From Streptomyces coryli (GTDB lineage Bacteria; Actinomycetota; Actinomycetes; Streptomycetales; Streptomycetaceae), in assembly GCF_011044975.1 (NCBI RefSeq), contig NZ_JAAKZV010000020.1:1-64000 (forward strand): 64,000 nt of DNA. The letters run 5' to 3'. This document shows positions 46,550-55,280 of this stretch, in pieces. The position numbers were made by a program, and so were the translations under genes. Positions within the stretch are counted from its first letter, which is position 1. The number at the start of each line of letters is the position of its first letter. The notes under the pieces were generated by a model. That model was not told the DNA's origin. It saw nothing but the letters and a program-made list of their open reading frames with translations, and searched no databases.

Positions 46550-47422
46550 TCAATTGTCGCGGATGCCTGCGAAGAGGTCGTCCTCGGGGAGGGAAGTGTC
46601 GACGAGCGACTTCGCCAGCTCGTATTCCTCCGTCGGCCAGACCTCCGCCTGGATCTCCAGCGGCACCCGGAACCAGGGCCCGTCCGGGTCGATCTGCGTG
46701 GCATGCGCGATCAGGGCCTTGTCCCGGGTCGCGAAGAAGTCGGCGCAGGGCACATACGTGGTGAGCGGCCGCTCCTTGCGCTCGAACTCCTTCCAGCGCT
46801 CCAGCCACTCCCCGTACGGCGACTCGATGCCGCGGTCGAGCAGCGCCTGGTGCAGCGCCTCGGTGCGCGGCCGGTTGAAGCCCTGGTTGTAGTAGATCTT
46901 CAGCGGCTGCCAGGGCTCGCCGGCCTCCGGATACTTCGCCGCGTCGCCCGCGGCCTCGAAGGCGGCCATCGAGATCTTGTGGGTCATGATGTGGTCGGGG
47001 TGCGGATAGCCGCCGTTCTCGTCGTACGTGGTGATCACATGCGGCTTGAACTCGCGGATCAGCTTCACCAGCGTCCCCGCCGCCACGTCCACGTCCTGCA
47101 GCGCGAAGCAGCCCTCCGGCAGCGGCGGCAGCGGGTCGCCCTCCGGCAGCCCCGAATCCACATAGCCCAGCCACGCCTGCTTCACACCCAGGATCTGGCG
47201 CGCCTCGTCCATCTCCTTGCGGCGCACCTCGTGGATGTTCTTCTCGATATAGGTATCGCCCTGGAGCTTCGGATTGAGGATCGAACCTCGCTCGCCCCCC
47301 GTGCAGGTGGCGACCAGCACGTCCACTCCATCGGACACGTACTTGGCCATGGTGGCGGCGCCCTTGCTCGACTCATCGTCGGGGTGGGCGTGCACGGCCA
47401 TCAGTCGCAGTTGCTCGCTCAA
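46550..47422 (-). CDS. mca: Mycothiol S-conjugate amidase
   Basis: Zinc amidase cleaving mycothiol conjugates of toxic electrophiles to a mercapturic acid for export, releasing GlcN-Ins for mycothiol recycling. At 290 aa it matches Mca. The zinc ligands are in HAHPDDE near the N-terminus and HPDH in the middle (GGYPHPDHIMTH). MshB, the deacetylase paralogue, has a similar fold, but length and the EVRRKEMDEARQILGV segment fit Mca better. The TTG start has GAGG 8 nt upstream. Divergent from the DUF4307 gene over 91 bp. Confidence 0.92.
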   Translation of the reverse strand: MSEQLRLMAVHAHPDDESSKGAATMAKYVSDGVDVLVATCTGGERGSILNPKLQGDTYIEKNIHEVRRKEMDEARQILGVKQAWLGYVDSGLPEGDPLPPLPEGCFALQDVDVAAGTLVKLIREFKPHVITTYDENGGYPHPDHIMTHKISMAAFEAAGDAAKYPEAGEPWQPLKIYYNQGFNRPRTEALHQALLDRGIESPYGEWLERWKEFERKERPLTTYVPCADFFATRDKALIAHATQIDPDGPWFRVPLEIQAEVWPTEEYELAKSLVDTSLPEDDLFAGIRDN

Positions 47423-47513
47423 GATCTGATCCTCGGTCGCTGGTCGGAAACCACGGCTTCTATAGTGACGGAAAGGACTGACAACAAATTCCGCACACCC
47501 CCAGGAGCCCGCG

Positions 47514-47933
47514 ATGACCGCCGTGCGCCAGCAGCTGCCCGAAGGGCGCTACGGCCGTGCCGCCGGCTCGTCCGACGCCCGCGCCGACCATCGCCTCAAG
47601 ATCATCGGCCTCGTGGTGGGCGTCCTCGCCGCCGTCGGCATCGGCTGGCTCGGCTATTCGTACATCTCCAGCCAGGACGTCTCCGGCCAGCTGGTCGGCT
47701 TCGACCCGGTCTCGGACACCAAGGTCACCGCCCGCGTCGAGGTGCACAAGGACGCCGACGCCACCGGCGTCTGCACGCTGCGCGCCCTGTCCTCCGACAA
47801 GGGCGAGGTCAGCCGCAAGGACGTTACCGTCGCCGCCGACCGGGGCAGCAGTGCTGTAGTGACCGTCCCCATGCGCACGACAGAGCGCGCGGCCAGCGTG
47901 GAGCTGATCGGCTGCAAGGCCGCCGGTCAGTGA
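47514..47933 (+). CDS. DUF4307 membrane protein
   Basis: A 139-aa protein with a cytoplasmic basic N-terminus, one membrane helix (about 30-50, IIGLVVGVLAAVGIGWLGYSY) and an extracytoplasmic beta-rich domain containing two Cys residues (GVCTLRAL and LIGCKAAG) that may form a disulfide. Typical of DUF4307 proteins of Actinobacteria, whose function is unknown. AGGAG lies before the ATG and a TATAGT box at 47461-47466. It is followed by greA. Confidence 0.85.
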   Translation: MTAVRQQLPEGRYGRAAGSSDARADHRLKIIGLVVGVLAAVGIGWLGYSYISSQDVSGQLVGFDPVSDTKVTARVEVHKDADATGVCTLRALSSDKGEVSRKDVTVAADRGSSAVVTVPMRTTERAASVELIGCKAAGQ

Positions 47934-48019
47934 TCCCCCGGCCCGCTGCCGGAATTGTTACGATCGTGGTTTCGCCCCACCGCTGAAGGCGCAGACCTTC
48001 TGGGTAGGGCGATCCGTGT

Positions 48020-48066
48020 TATCGAGCACGGCAGGCTGGTATCGAGCCCGGCCGCCCGTATTGAGC
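48020..48066 (+). repeat. Three phased repeats upstream of greA
   Basis: TATCGAGC at 48020-48027 and 48040-48047 and TATTGAGC at 48059-48066 lie 20 and 19 bp apart, close to two helical turns, ending about 35 bp before the greA start. They look like an iterated protein site. Confidence 0.5.
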
Positions 48067-48100
48067 AAAGACCAGAACCATCCACCGACGAGGAGCACCT

Positions 48101-48598
48101 GTGACCCAGACCAGCGACAACGTCACCTGGCTGACCCAGGAGGCGTATGACCAGCTCAAGGCCGAGCTGGATTACCTGTCGGGTCCCGCACGCGCCGAGA
48201 TCTCCGCCAAGATCGCGGCCGCCCGCGAAGAGGGTGACCTGCGGGAGAACGGCGGCTACCACGCGGCCAAGGAAGAGCAGGGCAAGCAGGAGCTGCGGGT
48301 CCGCCAGCTCACTCAGCTGCTCGAGAACGCGCAGGTCGGCGAGGCTCCCGCCGAGACCGGCGTGGTCGCCCCCGGCATGGTCGTGACGATCGCCTTCGAC
48401 GGCGACCCCGACGACACCCTTGAGTTCCTGCTGGCCTCCCGCGAGTACGCGAGCTCGGCCTTCGAGACGTATTCGCCGCAGTCGCCGCTGGGCTCGGGTG
48501 TGAACGGCAAGAAGGTCGGCGAGGACGCCGCGTACGAGCTGCCGAACGGCAAGCAGGCCAAGGTGAAGATCATCGAGGCGAAGCCGTTCTCGGGCTGA
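48101..48598 (+). CDS. greA: Transcription elongation factor GreA
   Basis: Stimulates transcript cleavage by RNA polymerase at backtracked sites. The 165-aa protein has the N-terminal coiled-coil hairpin with the acidic tip (EEGDLRENGGYHAAKEEQGK) and the C-terminal FKBP-like domain ending with NGKQAKVKIIEAKPFSG. GTG start after GAGGAGCACCT. A strong bidirectional terminator separates it from the convergent DUF255 gene. Confidence 0.95.
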   Translation: MTQTSDNVTWLTQEAYDQLKAELDYLSGPARAEISAKIAAAREEGDLRENGGYHAAKEEQGKQELRVRQLTQLLENAQVGEAPAETGVVAPGMVVTIAFDGDPDDTLEFLLASREYASSAFETYSPQSPLGSGVNGKKVGEDAAYELPNGKQAKVKIIEAKPFSG

Positions 48599-48678
48599 CG
48601 ACGCAGCTCCGCTGTGGTCCGGTACAGCAGCATTCCCGGGGGCTTCGCCCCTGGACCCCCCAAAGCCCCCGGACCCCC

Positions 48679-48708
48679 AAAGCCCCCGGCCGCCCGGCCG
48701 GGGGCTTT
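48679..48708. terminator. Bidirectional terminator between greA and the DUF255 gene
   Basis: Perfect 13-bp stem AAAGCCCCCGGCC / GGCCGGGGGCTTT (48679-48691 with 48696-48708), loop GCCC, with A and T runs serving both directions. CCCCCAAAGCCCCCGG is repeated just upstream. Confidence 0.85.
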
Positions 48709-48721
48709 GCGCTGTGCGGGC

Positions 48722-50767
48722 TCAGCCCCGCAGCTGCTCCTCCAGCTGCTTTACGTCCGTGACCGGCGCCGCACACACGAACCGGCGGCAGACGTACGCG
48801 GCAGGTGACCCGTCCACGAGCGGCCGGTCCGCCAGCAGCGGGACGCCCTCGTCCCCCGGCTCGCCCCGCACCACCACCGCGCCCGGCGCCGTGCTGGTCA
48901 GCGCCGCCCGGTGCAGCTCGTCCGTCGCCTGATCCCCGTCGGGACCGACGACCGCCACCTCCCGCGGCCCGTCCAGCGCCGCCTCCGCCGCGGCCAGCCC
49001 CCAGCCGATGAACCGCGGCGCCTTCGGCCCCAGCGCGGTGACGATCCCCAGCCCCCGCTCGGCCGCCTCGCGGTGCCGCTCGGAGCCGGTGTACGCGGCG
49101 TACGACAGCAGCGCCGCCGCCGCGGCCGTCCAGCCCGACGGGGTCGCGGAGTCGGTCGGGTCCTGCGGCCGCCGGATGAGCGCCTCGGCGTCGTCCGCGG
49201 TGTCGTAGAAGGAACCACCCTCCACCGAACCGTCGCCCCCGCTGAAGTGCCGCAGCACCGTGTCCAGCTGCAGCCCGGCGAGCTCCAGCCACGACGACTC
49301 CCCGGTGACGGCCGTCAGCGCGAGGAAGCCCTCGGCCACATCGGCGTAGTCCTCCAGCACCCCCTGCGACGGGCCCGCGGCCCCGTCCCGTGAGGTCCGT
49401 ACCAGCCGCCCCGCCGGGTCCATGTGCACCCGTACCAGCAGATCCGCGGCCGCCGTCGCCGCCTCGATCAGGTCCGGCCGCTCGAAGTACGCGCCGATCT
49501 CGGCGAGCGCCGCGATGGCGAGGCCGTTCCAGGCGGCGACCACCTTGTCGTCGCGCCCGGGCCGCGGCCGCCCGGCGCGCGCCGCCAGCAGCCGCTCCCG
49601 TACGGACGAGATCCGCATCGCGTCGGCGAGCACCTCGCCGTCGGGGAGCTGCAGCACGGAGGCGCCCTCCTCGAAGGTCCCCTCCTCCGTCACTCCGAAG
49701 TACGCGGCCGCGAGCGCCGCATCCTCCTCGCCGAGCACCGCCCGCAGCTCCTCGGGCGTCCACACGTAGTACGCGCCCTCGGCATGCGTGCCGTCGACCC
49801 GGTCGGAGTCGGCGTCCAGCGCGGACGCGAACCCGCCCTCCTCCGTGCGCAGTTCCCGCACGAGGAAGTCCGCCGTCTGCAGCGCGACCCTTCGGGCGAG
49901 ACCGCTCCCGGTGGCCCGCCACAGATGCGCGTACACCCGCGCCAGCAGGGCGTTGTCGTAGAGCATCTTCTCGAAGTGCGGCACCACCCACTCCGCGTCC
50001 ACGCTGTACCGCGCGAACCCGCCGCCGAGCTGGTCGTAGATCCCCCCGCGGGCCATCGCCTCGCAGGTGGCGCGCACCATTTCGAGCGCGCCCTCGGATC
50101 CGGTACGGGCCTGGTGCCGCAGCAGGAACTCCAGCGCCATCGCCGGCGGGAACTTCGGCGCCCCGCCGAACCCGCCCCGCACCGCGTCGAATTCCCGGGT
50201 CAGCCCCATCAGCGCCGCGTGCAGCTCCGCCTCGGCGGGCGGCCCGCCACCGTCCCCGGCGACCCGCAACTCCCGCGCCGACAGCTGCTCGACGACCTTC
50301 GAGGCCACCTCGCCGACCTCGTCGCGGCGCTCGTCCCACGCCGCCCGTACGCCGTCCAGCACCTGCCGGAAGCCGGGCATGCCGTGCCGCGGCGCGGGCG
50401 GGAAGTAGGTCCCGAAGTAGAACGGCTCGGCCGACGGCGTAAGGAACACCGTCATCGGCCACCCGCCCTGCCCGGTGGCGGCCTGCACCGCCTCCATATA
50501 GACGGCGTCGACGTCGGGCCGCTCCTCGCGGTCCACCTTGATGTTGACGAAGCCCTCGTTCATGACGGCGGCCGTATCGCCGTCGGCGAAGGACTCGCGG
50601 GCCATCACATGGCACCAGTGGCACGAGGCGTATCCGACGCTGAGCAGCACCGGGACGTCCCGCCGTCTGGCCTCGGCGAAGGCCTCGTCGGACCAGGGCC
50701 ACCAGTCGACGGGATTGTCCGCGTGCTGTTGCAGATACGGGGAGGTCTCGTTCGCCAGGCGGTTCAT
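48722..50767 (-). CDS. DUF255 thioredoxin-like / glycan-epimerase-like protein (YyaL/SSP411)
   Basis: A 681-aa cytoplasmic protein. The N-terminal 170 residues form the DUF255 thioredoxin-like domain with the CxxC pair C49 and C52 in [15 protein letters not shown]. The remainder resembles an alpha/alpha-barrel of the N-acylglucosamine 2-epimerase type, as in the YyaL/SSP411 family. Role unresolved; redox or nutrient-related. Start [15 protein letters not shown] is the conserved family N-terminus. It follows the ECF sigma factor gene on the same strand at 38 bp. Confidence 0.9.
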   Translation of the reverse strand: MNRLANETSPYLQQHADNPVDWWPWSDEAFAEARRRDVPVLLSVGYASCHWCHVMARESFADGDTAAVMNEGFVNIKVDREERPDVDAVYMEAVQAATGQGGWPMTVFLTPSAEPFYFGTYFPPAPRHGMPGFRQVLDGVRAAWDERRDEVGEVASKVVEQLSARELRVAGDGGGPPAEAELHAALMGLTREFDAVRGGFGGAPKFPPAMALEFLLRHQARTGSEGALEMVRATCEAMARGGIYDQLGGGFARYSVDAEWVVPHFEKMLYDNALLARVYAHLWRATGSGLARRVALQTADFLVRELRTEEGGFASALDADSDRVDGTHAEGAYYVWTPEELRAVLGEEDAALAAAYFGVTEEGTFEEGASVLQLPDGEVLADAMRISSVRERLLAARAGRPRPGRDDKVVAAWNGLAIAALAEIGAYFERPDLIEAATAAADLLVRVHMDPAGRLVRTSRDGAAGPSQGVLEDYADVAEGFLALTAVTGESSWLELAGLQLDTVLRHFSGGDGSVEGGSFYDTADDAEALIRRPQDPTDSATPSGWTAAAAALLSYAAYTGSERHREAAERGLGIVTALGPKAPRFIGWGLAAAEAALDGPREVAVVGPDGDQATDELHRAALTSTAPGAVVVRGEPGDEGVPLLADRPLVDGSPAAYVCRRFVCAAPVTDVKQLEEQLRG

Positions 50768-50805
50768 ATCGCCATCCTGCCTGAAGCGAGCTGCGGGCGG
50801 GTGTC

Positions 50806-51369
50806 TCACCCAGCCGTGTGCCCGGCCACCTCCGCCCGCAATCTGCGCCGGGCGCGGTGCAGCCGCGACATCACGGTCCCGCGCGGCACGCCGGTCGCTT
50901 CGGCGATCTCGGAGTAGCTGCGCCCCTCGACGAAGGCGAGATAGGCGGTGCGGCGGAACTCGGGGCGCAGCGCGGCGAACGCCTCCCGGAGCGGCTGGTC
51001 CAGCATGCCCGCCAGGGCCTCCTCCTCGGCGGACCTGACCGTCGCGGTGCCGGGGCCCGCGGTCCGCCCGCCGCCGACGCCGCTGCCGGGAGCGCCAGGA
51101 CTCCCGGGCGCGAAGTCGCTGGGCACCGCGGGGCGCCGCTGCCTGCGCTGGTACTCGCCGAAGTGCGCGTTGCGCAGGATCCGGTACAGCCAGCCCCCCA
51201 GATTCCCCGGTACGTAGCGGGGAAAGGCGCAATAGGCGCGCAACAGCGTCTCCTGCACCAGATCGTCGGCATCGGCCTGGTGCCCCCGGGTCAGCACCAG
51301 GGCGTGCCGCCGCAGCGTGGGCAACTGCGGCGCCACCTCCGTCGCGAAGGCGTCGGCGGGCAAGGTCAT
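50806..51369 (-). CDS. ECF-type RNA polymerase sigma factor
   Basis: A 187-aa sigma-70 factor with region 2 ([22 protein letters not shown]-like) and region 4 ([51 protein letters not shown]), joined by a Gly/Ser linker. GGGGGAG lies 6 nt before the ATG. No anti-sigma or zinc-binding partner gene is adjacent; the downstream DUF255 protein with its CxxC pair is an unlikely substitute. Divergent from the LysR gene over 160 bp. Targets unknown. Confidence 0.9.
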   Translation of the reverse strand: MTLPADAFATEVAPQLPTLRRHALVLTRGHQADADDLVQETLLRAYCAFPRYVPGNLGGWLYRILRNAHFGEYQRRQRRPAVPSDFAPGSPGAPGSGVGGGRTAGPGTATVRSAEEEALAGMLDQPLREAFAALRPEFRRTAYLAFVEGRSYSEIAEATGVPRGTVMSRLHRARRRLRAEVAGHTAG

Positions 51370-51529
51370 GGATTGCTCCCCCTTTATGAAAACCCGTGAA
51401 CTGGGCCGGTTTTGAGCATCACTTGGGCTCCGGGTCGGGAACAATGCCGACATTTGGATCGGGCTATACTGCCGATCCATTGATTTCCCGGATCGATCGA
51501 TCCGCGGGGCTCATCGATCAGGGGGAGAC

Positions 51530-52426
51530 GTGGAGCGGCACGAGATCGAGGTGTTCCTGACGCTCGCCGAGGAATTGCACTTCGGTCGCACCGGTGAGCG
51601 TCTTGGCATTTCGCAGGGGCGGGTGAGCCAGACCGTGCAGCGGCTGGAGCGCCGCTTCGGTCTGCTGCTGTTCCAGCGCACCAGCCGCCGAGTGGCGCTC
51701 ACGCCGGCCGGCGCCCGCTTCCGCGACGAACTGCTGCCCGCGCACCGGCAGCTGGAGCGGGCGGTCTCCCGGGCGATGGCGGCGGGGCATGGCGTCACCG
51801 GGGTGCTGGACGTCGGCTATTCCAGCCCGATGGCGGCCGACGTCGTGCTCGCCGCCTCCCGGGTGTTCGAGGCCGGCCATCAGGACTGCCAGGTCCGCAT
51901 CCGCGAGATCCAGCTCCACGATCCGCTCGGTCCGCTGCGGGAGGGCGTGGTCGATCTCCAGGTGACGGAATTCCCCGTCGACGAGCCCGACATCACGCTG
52001 GGCCCGGTGGCGCTGTCCCAGCAGCGTGGGCTGCTCGTCCCGACCGGGCATCCGTTCGCGAAGTGCGACTCGCTGAGCGTGGAGGATTACGCGGACGCGG
52101 TCATGATCCCGCTGATCGGCGACGCCATTCCGCCGGCGTGGCTCGACCACCACTACCCGCGCAGCACGCCCTCGGGCCGCCCGATCCCGCGGGCCCGGCC
52201 GGCCACCTTCTGGGCGGAGGTGCTGGCGCGCGTCGCGGCCGGGGAGGGGGTGTCCCTGGTGAGCATGGGCGCCGAGCCGTATGTCTCCCGGCCCGGCCTC
52301 ACCTTCGTCCCCTTCCGGGACGCGGCGCCGATGGAATACGGGCTGATGTGGCTCACCGCGGCCGAGAGCGCGCTGGTCCGGGCCTTCGCGGACGCGGTGT
52401 GCGATACGGCGCAGTCCCTGCCCTGA
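51530..52426 (+). CDS. LysR-family transcriptional regulator
   Basis: A 298-aa LTTR with the winged helix at the N-terminus (IEVFLTLAEELHFGRTGERLGISQGRVSQTVQRLERRFG) and a periplasmic-binding-protein-like effector domain (about 90-295). Most LTTRs control a divergent gene; here that is the ECF sigma gene 160 bp away, a plausible target. The GTG start follows AGGGGGAGACG. A perfect hairpin spans its stop codon. Confidence 0.92.
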   Translation: MERHEIEVFLTLAEELHFGRTGERLGISQGRVSQTVQRLERRFGLLLFQRTSRRVALTPAGARFRDELLPAHRQLERAVSRAMAAGHGVTGVLDVGYSSPMAADVVLAASRVFEAGHQDCQVRIREIQLHDPLGPLREGVVDLQVTEFPVDEPDITLGPVALSQQRGLLVPTGHPFAKCDSLSVEDYADAVMIPLIGDAIPPAWLDHHYPRSTPSGRPIPRARPATFWAEVLARVAAGEGVSLVSMGAEPYVSRPGLTFVPFRDAAPMEYGLMWLTAAESALVRAFADAVCDTAQSLP

Positions 52427-52441
52427 CCACAGGGCAGGGAC
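52414..52441. terminator. Bidirectional terminator spanning the LysR stop codon
   Basis: Perfect 12-bp stem GTCCCTGCCCTG / CAGGGCAGGGAC (52414-52425 with 52430-52441), loop ACCA. The left arm codes the last LysR residues and overlaps its TGA. Confidence 0.78.
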
Positions 52442-52451
52442 CTCGCGGGTC

Positions 52452-52931
52452 TCACGGCTGCCAGATCTTGCTCTGCAGATCCCGCCCGCGGACGACCTGC
52501 ACCCGGAACGGATCCATGCGCAGCAGCTCGTACCCGGCGTCCGTCGGCCCCTCGGGCCAGTACCGCCGCGGGTCGTAACCGACGCCGGCCGGGCTGCCCT
52601 CGCGGTACAGCTCCCACGCCTGCCGCTTGACCTCCTGGTCCTCGACCCACTCCGCCTCGCAGTCGAGGAACACGCAGTTCTGCCGGGGGTTCCAGTAGGA
52701 GCAGGTGACGTGCGGATTGTTCTTGATGTGCGCCATCTTCACCGGCGTACTGAAGGCGGCGAGCCAGCCGACGGGCCTCCCGTCCACGACCTCCCAGACG
52801 GGAAGCAGGACCCGGGCCCGCGGCCGTCCCTTCCGGTCGACGGTGATCAGCGAGCAGTAGACGATGTCGCTGATATACCGGTTGAACTCCGCCTCGATGT
52901 CGGCGAACGACTGGACTTGGGTGGCAGCCAC
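52452..52931 (-). CDS. PNPOx/FMN-binding split-barrel protein
   Basis: A 159-aa protein of the pyridoxamine-5'-phosphate-oxidase-like family, probably an FMN- or F420-dependent reductase. The pattern YCSLITVDRKGRPRARVLLPVW with WLAAFSTPVKMAHIKNNPHVTC fits the split barrel; there is no PLP-specific signature. Start GTG 52931 is chosen because GGAG lies 6 nt upstream; a GTG four codons earlier is in frame. It converges on the LysR gene across a shared terminator. Confidence 0.8.
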   Translation of the reverse strand: MAATQVQSFADIEAEFNRYISDIVYCSLITVDRKGRPRARVLLPVWEVVDGRPVGWLAAFSTPVKMAHIKNNPHVTCSYWNPRQNCVFLDCEAEWVEDQEVKRQAWELYREGSPAGVGYDPRRYWPEGPTDAGYELLRMDPFRVQVVRGRDLQSKIWQP

Positions 52932-53024
52932 GGCTTTCTCCACTCTGCTGGTACGGGTTGCCTTGCCGGTCCAATCGATCCCCCGGGCCGCCGATTCCCC
53001 GGACGGCGGCCCGGTCCCCGCGGT

Positions 53025-54392
53025 TCAGGCCGTGACCTCCGCCGCTTCCACGGACGGGGTGCGCAGACTCCGCCGGGCCGTGCCCAGCAGGGCGGCGAAG
53101 GTCACCGCGGCGGCGACCGCGGCGGTGCCGAGCCAGATGGCCGGTTCCGCGTCGGGCAGCCAGCTGCCGGTCTTCGCGTAGCTGATCGGCAGCACGGTGG
53201 TCAGCGCGGCGACCGAGCCGAAGACCAGCCCGGCGACGGTCAGCACCACGCCCTCGAGCGCGACCATGCCGAGCACCTGGCCGCGGGTGGCGCCGGCGAG
53301 GCGCTGCTGGCCGAATTCCCGGCGGCGGTGCGCGGTCGCCGCGATCAGGGTGTTGACCAGCATGATGCAGGCGAACAGCACGACCATCCCGGTCACCACG
53401 AGGTTCAGTGTCTCGACGGCTTCGTCGTCCGCGGCGATCGTCGCACCGGCCGCGGTGGCGTCGTTCTGGATGACCTGCATCCACAGCGTGCCCGCGGAGA
53501 TCCCGACGAACAGCATCACCGGGGTCAGCCCGGCCGCCAGCTGCGCCCTGCGCTGCCGCAGGTTGAGCGCGGCCAGATAGCCGCTCACGCCGCCGAACCG
53601 CTCCAGCGGACCGGCCAGCAGCGCGGTCGCCCAGCCCACCAGCACCGGCGCGAAGAACGCCATCCCGATGCCGAACAGAATGTCCGCGGAGCCCGCGAAC
53701 TGCATCGACTCCAGGCCGTCCGCGCCGGCCACCGCGCCCATCACGCTCATCTGCAGGCCGCCGAGAAGGAACAGCACGCCGGCGGCGATCCTGATGCGGC
53801 CCAGCCGGCCGCCGGCCGCGCTCGACTCGTCCGCGTTGCTCAGCGCCTCCACCACGCGCATCTTCGCGACCCGCCGTGCCGTCAGCAGCGCCGCGGCCGT
53901 GGCGGCCAGCGCCGTGACGCCGAGGCCGGTGAGCAGTGCCACCGGGCCGATGGTGAAGGGCACGTCGGCGGCCACCTGGTCGGTGGACTTCAGCATCGCC
54001 AGCAGCCCGCGCCCGGCCTGGAATCCGACGGGCACCGCCAGCACGGCGCCGGCCAGCGCCAGGATTCCCGCCTCGCCCAGGATCATCCGGCGCAGCTGGG
54101 CGGGGGTGGCGCCGACGCTCTTCAGCAGTGCCATTTCGGTCGCCCGCTGCCGTACGGACAGGGCCAGCGTGGAGGTGACCGCGAAGGCGACCAGGCACAG
54201 GCTCCAGCCGCCCACCACCGCCGACATGGAGATCAGCGTCTCCTGGTCGCGGTCCGACACACCCGCGGCGGCTCCGGTGTCCGCCAGCGTGCCGAACGCC
54301 GATACCAGCACGGCGCCGAGGAACACCGCGAGGAAGCTCGCGGCGAAGGCGCTCATCCGTCGCCGAAGCGACTGCAGGGCCAGACTGAACAT
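53025..54392 (-). CDS. FtsX-like ABC transporter permease
   Basis: A 455-aa membrane subunit with the DUF214/FtsX layout of eight hydrophobic helices in two sets of four; LALSVRQRATEMALLKSVGATPAQLRRMILGE and HRRREFGQQRLAGATRGQVLGMVALEG are the two conserved cytoplasmic signatures. This symmetric eight-helix form lacks a large extracellular domain, unlike the permease at 13231. It follows the ATPase gene by 2 bp. Confidence 0.9.
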   Translation of the reverse strand: MFSLALQSLRRRMSAFAASFLAVFLGAVLVSAFGTLADTGAAAGVSDRDQETLISMSAVVGGWSLCLVAFAVTSTLALSVRQRATEMALLKSVGATPAQLRRMILGEAGILALAGAVLAVPVGFQAGRGLLAMLKSTDQVAADVPFTIGPVALLTGLGVTALAATAAALLTARRVAKMRVVEALSNADESSAAGGRLGRIRIAAGVLFLLGGLQMSVMGAVAGADGLESMQFAGSADILFGIGMAFFAPVLVGWATALLAGPLERFGGVSGYLAALNLRQRRAQLAAGLTPVMLFVGISAGTLWMQVIQNDATAAGATIAADDEAVETLNLVVTGMVVLFACIMLVNTLIAATAHRRREFGQQRLAGATRGQVLGMVALEGVVLTVAGLVFGSVAALTTVLPISYAKTGSWLPDAEPAIWLGTAAVAAAVTFAALLGTARRSLRTPSVEAAEVTA

Positions 54393-54394
54393 GA

Positions 54395-55234
54395 TCAGAA
54401 CCCCCCGTTCCCGTAGCCGCTGCCCGCGCCGCCGCCGACGAGCCCGGAATGGCTGTCGTGCTGCCGCTGCCGCGCCACCTCGTCGCCGAGGTGGGTCAGC
54501 CGCTCCGCGACCGCCTGCGCGGTCGGGTTCGACATCTGCCCGGCGATCCGGCCGTCGGCCAGGAACACCACCGCGTCCGCGTACGAGGCGGCCACCGGGT
54601 CGTGCGTCACCATGACCACGGTCCGCCCGTAGTCGCGGACCGATTCCTGCAGCAGGCCAAGTACCTCGCGGGCGCTGTGGCTGTCCAGCGCGCCGGTCGG
54701 CTCGTCGGCGAACACCACGCTGGGCTCGGCGACCAGCGCGCGGGCGATGGCGACGCGCTGCTGCTGGCCGCCGGAGAGCTGGCTGGGCAGGTGGCCGAGC
54801 CGCTGCCCGAGACCGACCCGCTCCAGTACGGCGCGGGCCCGCGCGGTGTCGATGCGCTGGCCGGTCAGCTTCAGCGGCAGCGTGGTGTTCTGTATGACGG
54901 TGAGCGTCGGCAGCAGGTTGAACCGCTGGAAGACGAAGCCGACCCGCTCCCTGCGGAACTTCGTCAGCGCCGTCTCGCTCTTGCCGCTCAGCTCGAGGCC
55001 GTCGACGAACACGGTGCCGCCGTCCGGCTCGTCGAGGCCGGCCGCGCAGTGCAGCAGCGTGCTCTTGCCGGAGCCGGACGGGCCCATCACGGCGGTGAAG
55101 GTGCCGCCCGGCAGCGCCAGTGAGACGCCGTCCAGGGCGGTCACGCCGGTGCCGTCGGAGCCGTAGACCTTGCGCACGTCGACCAGCCGCAGGGCCTCGG
55201 CGCTCTCGTGGATGGTGCTCGGTGAAGTCGTCAT
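54395..55234 (-). CDS. ABC transporter ATP-binding protein (LolD/MacB type)
   Basis: A 279-aa ATPase with Walker [12 protein letters not shown], signature [15 protein letters not shown], Walker [17 protein letters not shown] and switch His in [10 protein letters not shown], all intact. The C-terminus has an extra tail rich in His, Gln and Gly. It lies between the SARP gene (46 bp upstream) and the permease gene, forming a three-gene unit. Bacteriocin/peptide export or antimicrobial resistance is the usual role of this type. Confidence 0.92.
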   Translation of the reverse strand: MTTSPSTIHESAEALRLVDVRKVYGSDGTGVTALDGVSLALPGGTFTAVMGPSGSGKSTLLHCAAGLDEPDGGTVFVDGLELSGKSETALTKFRRERVGFVFQRFNLLPTLTVIQNTTLPLKLTGQRIDTARARAVLERVGLGQRLGHLPSQLSGGQQQRVAIARALVAEPSVVFADEPTGALDSHSAREVLGLLQESVRDYGRTVVMVTHDPVAASYADAVVFLADGRIAGQMSNPTAQAVAERLTHLGDEVARQRQHDSHSGLVGGGAGSGYGNGGF

Positions 55235-55280
55235 GCCGACGACTCTCGGGGGCGGCGCCTACCGTCGGCTGACCATCCGC

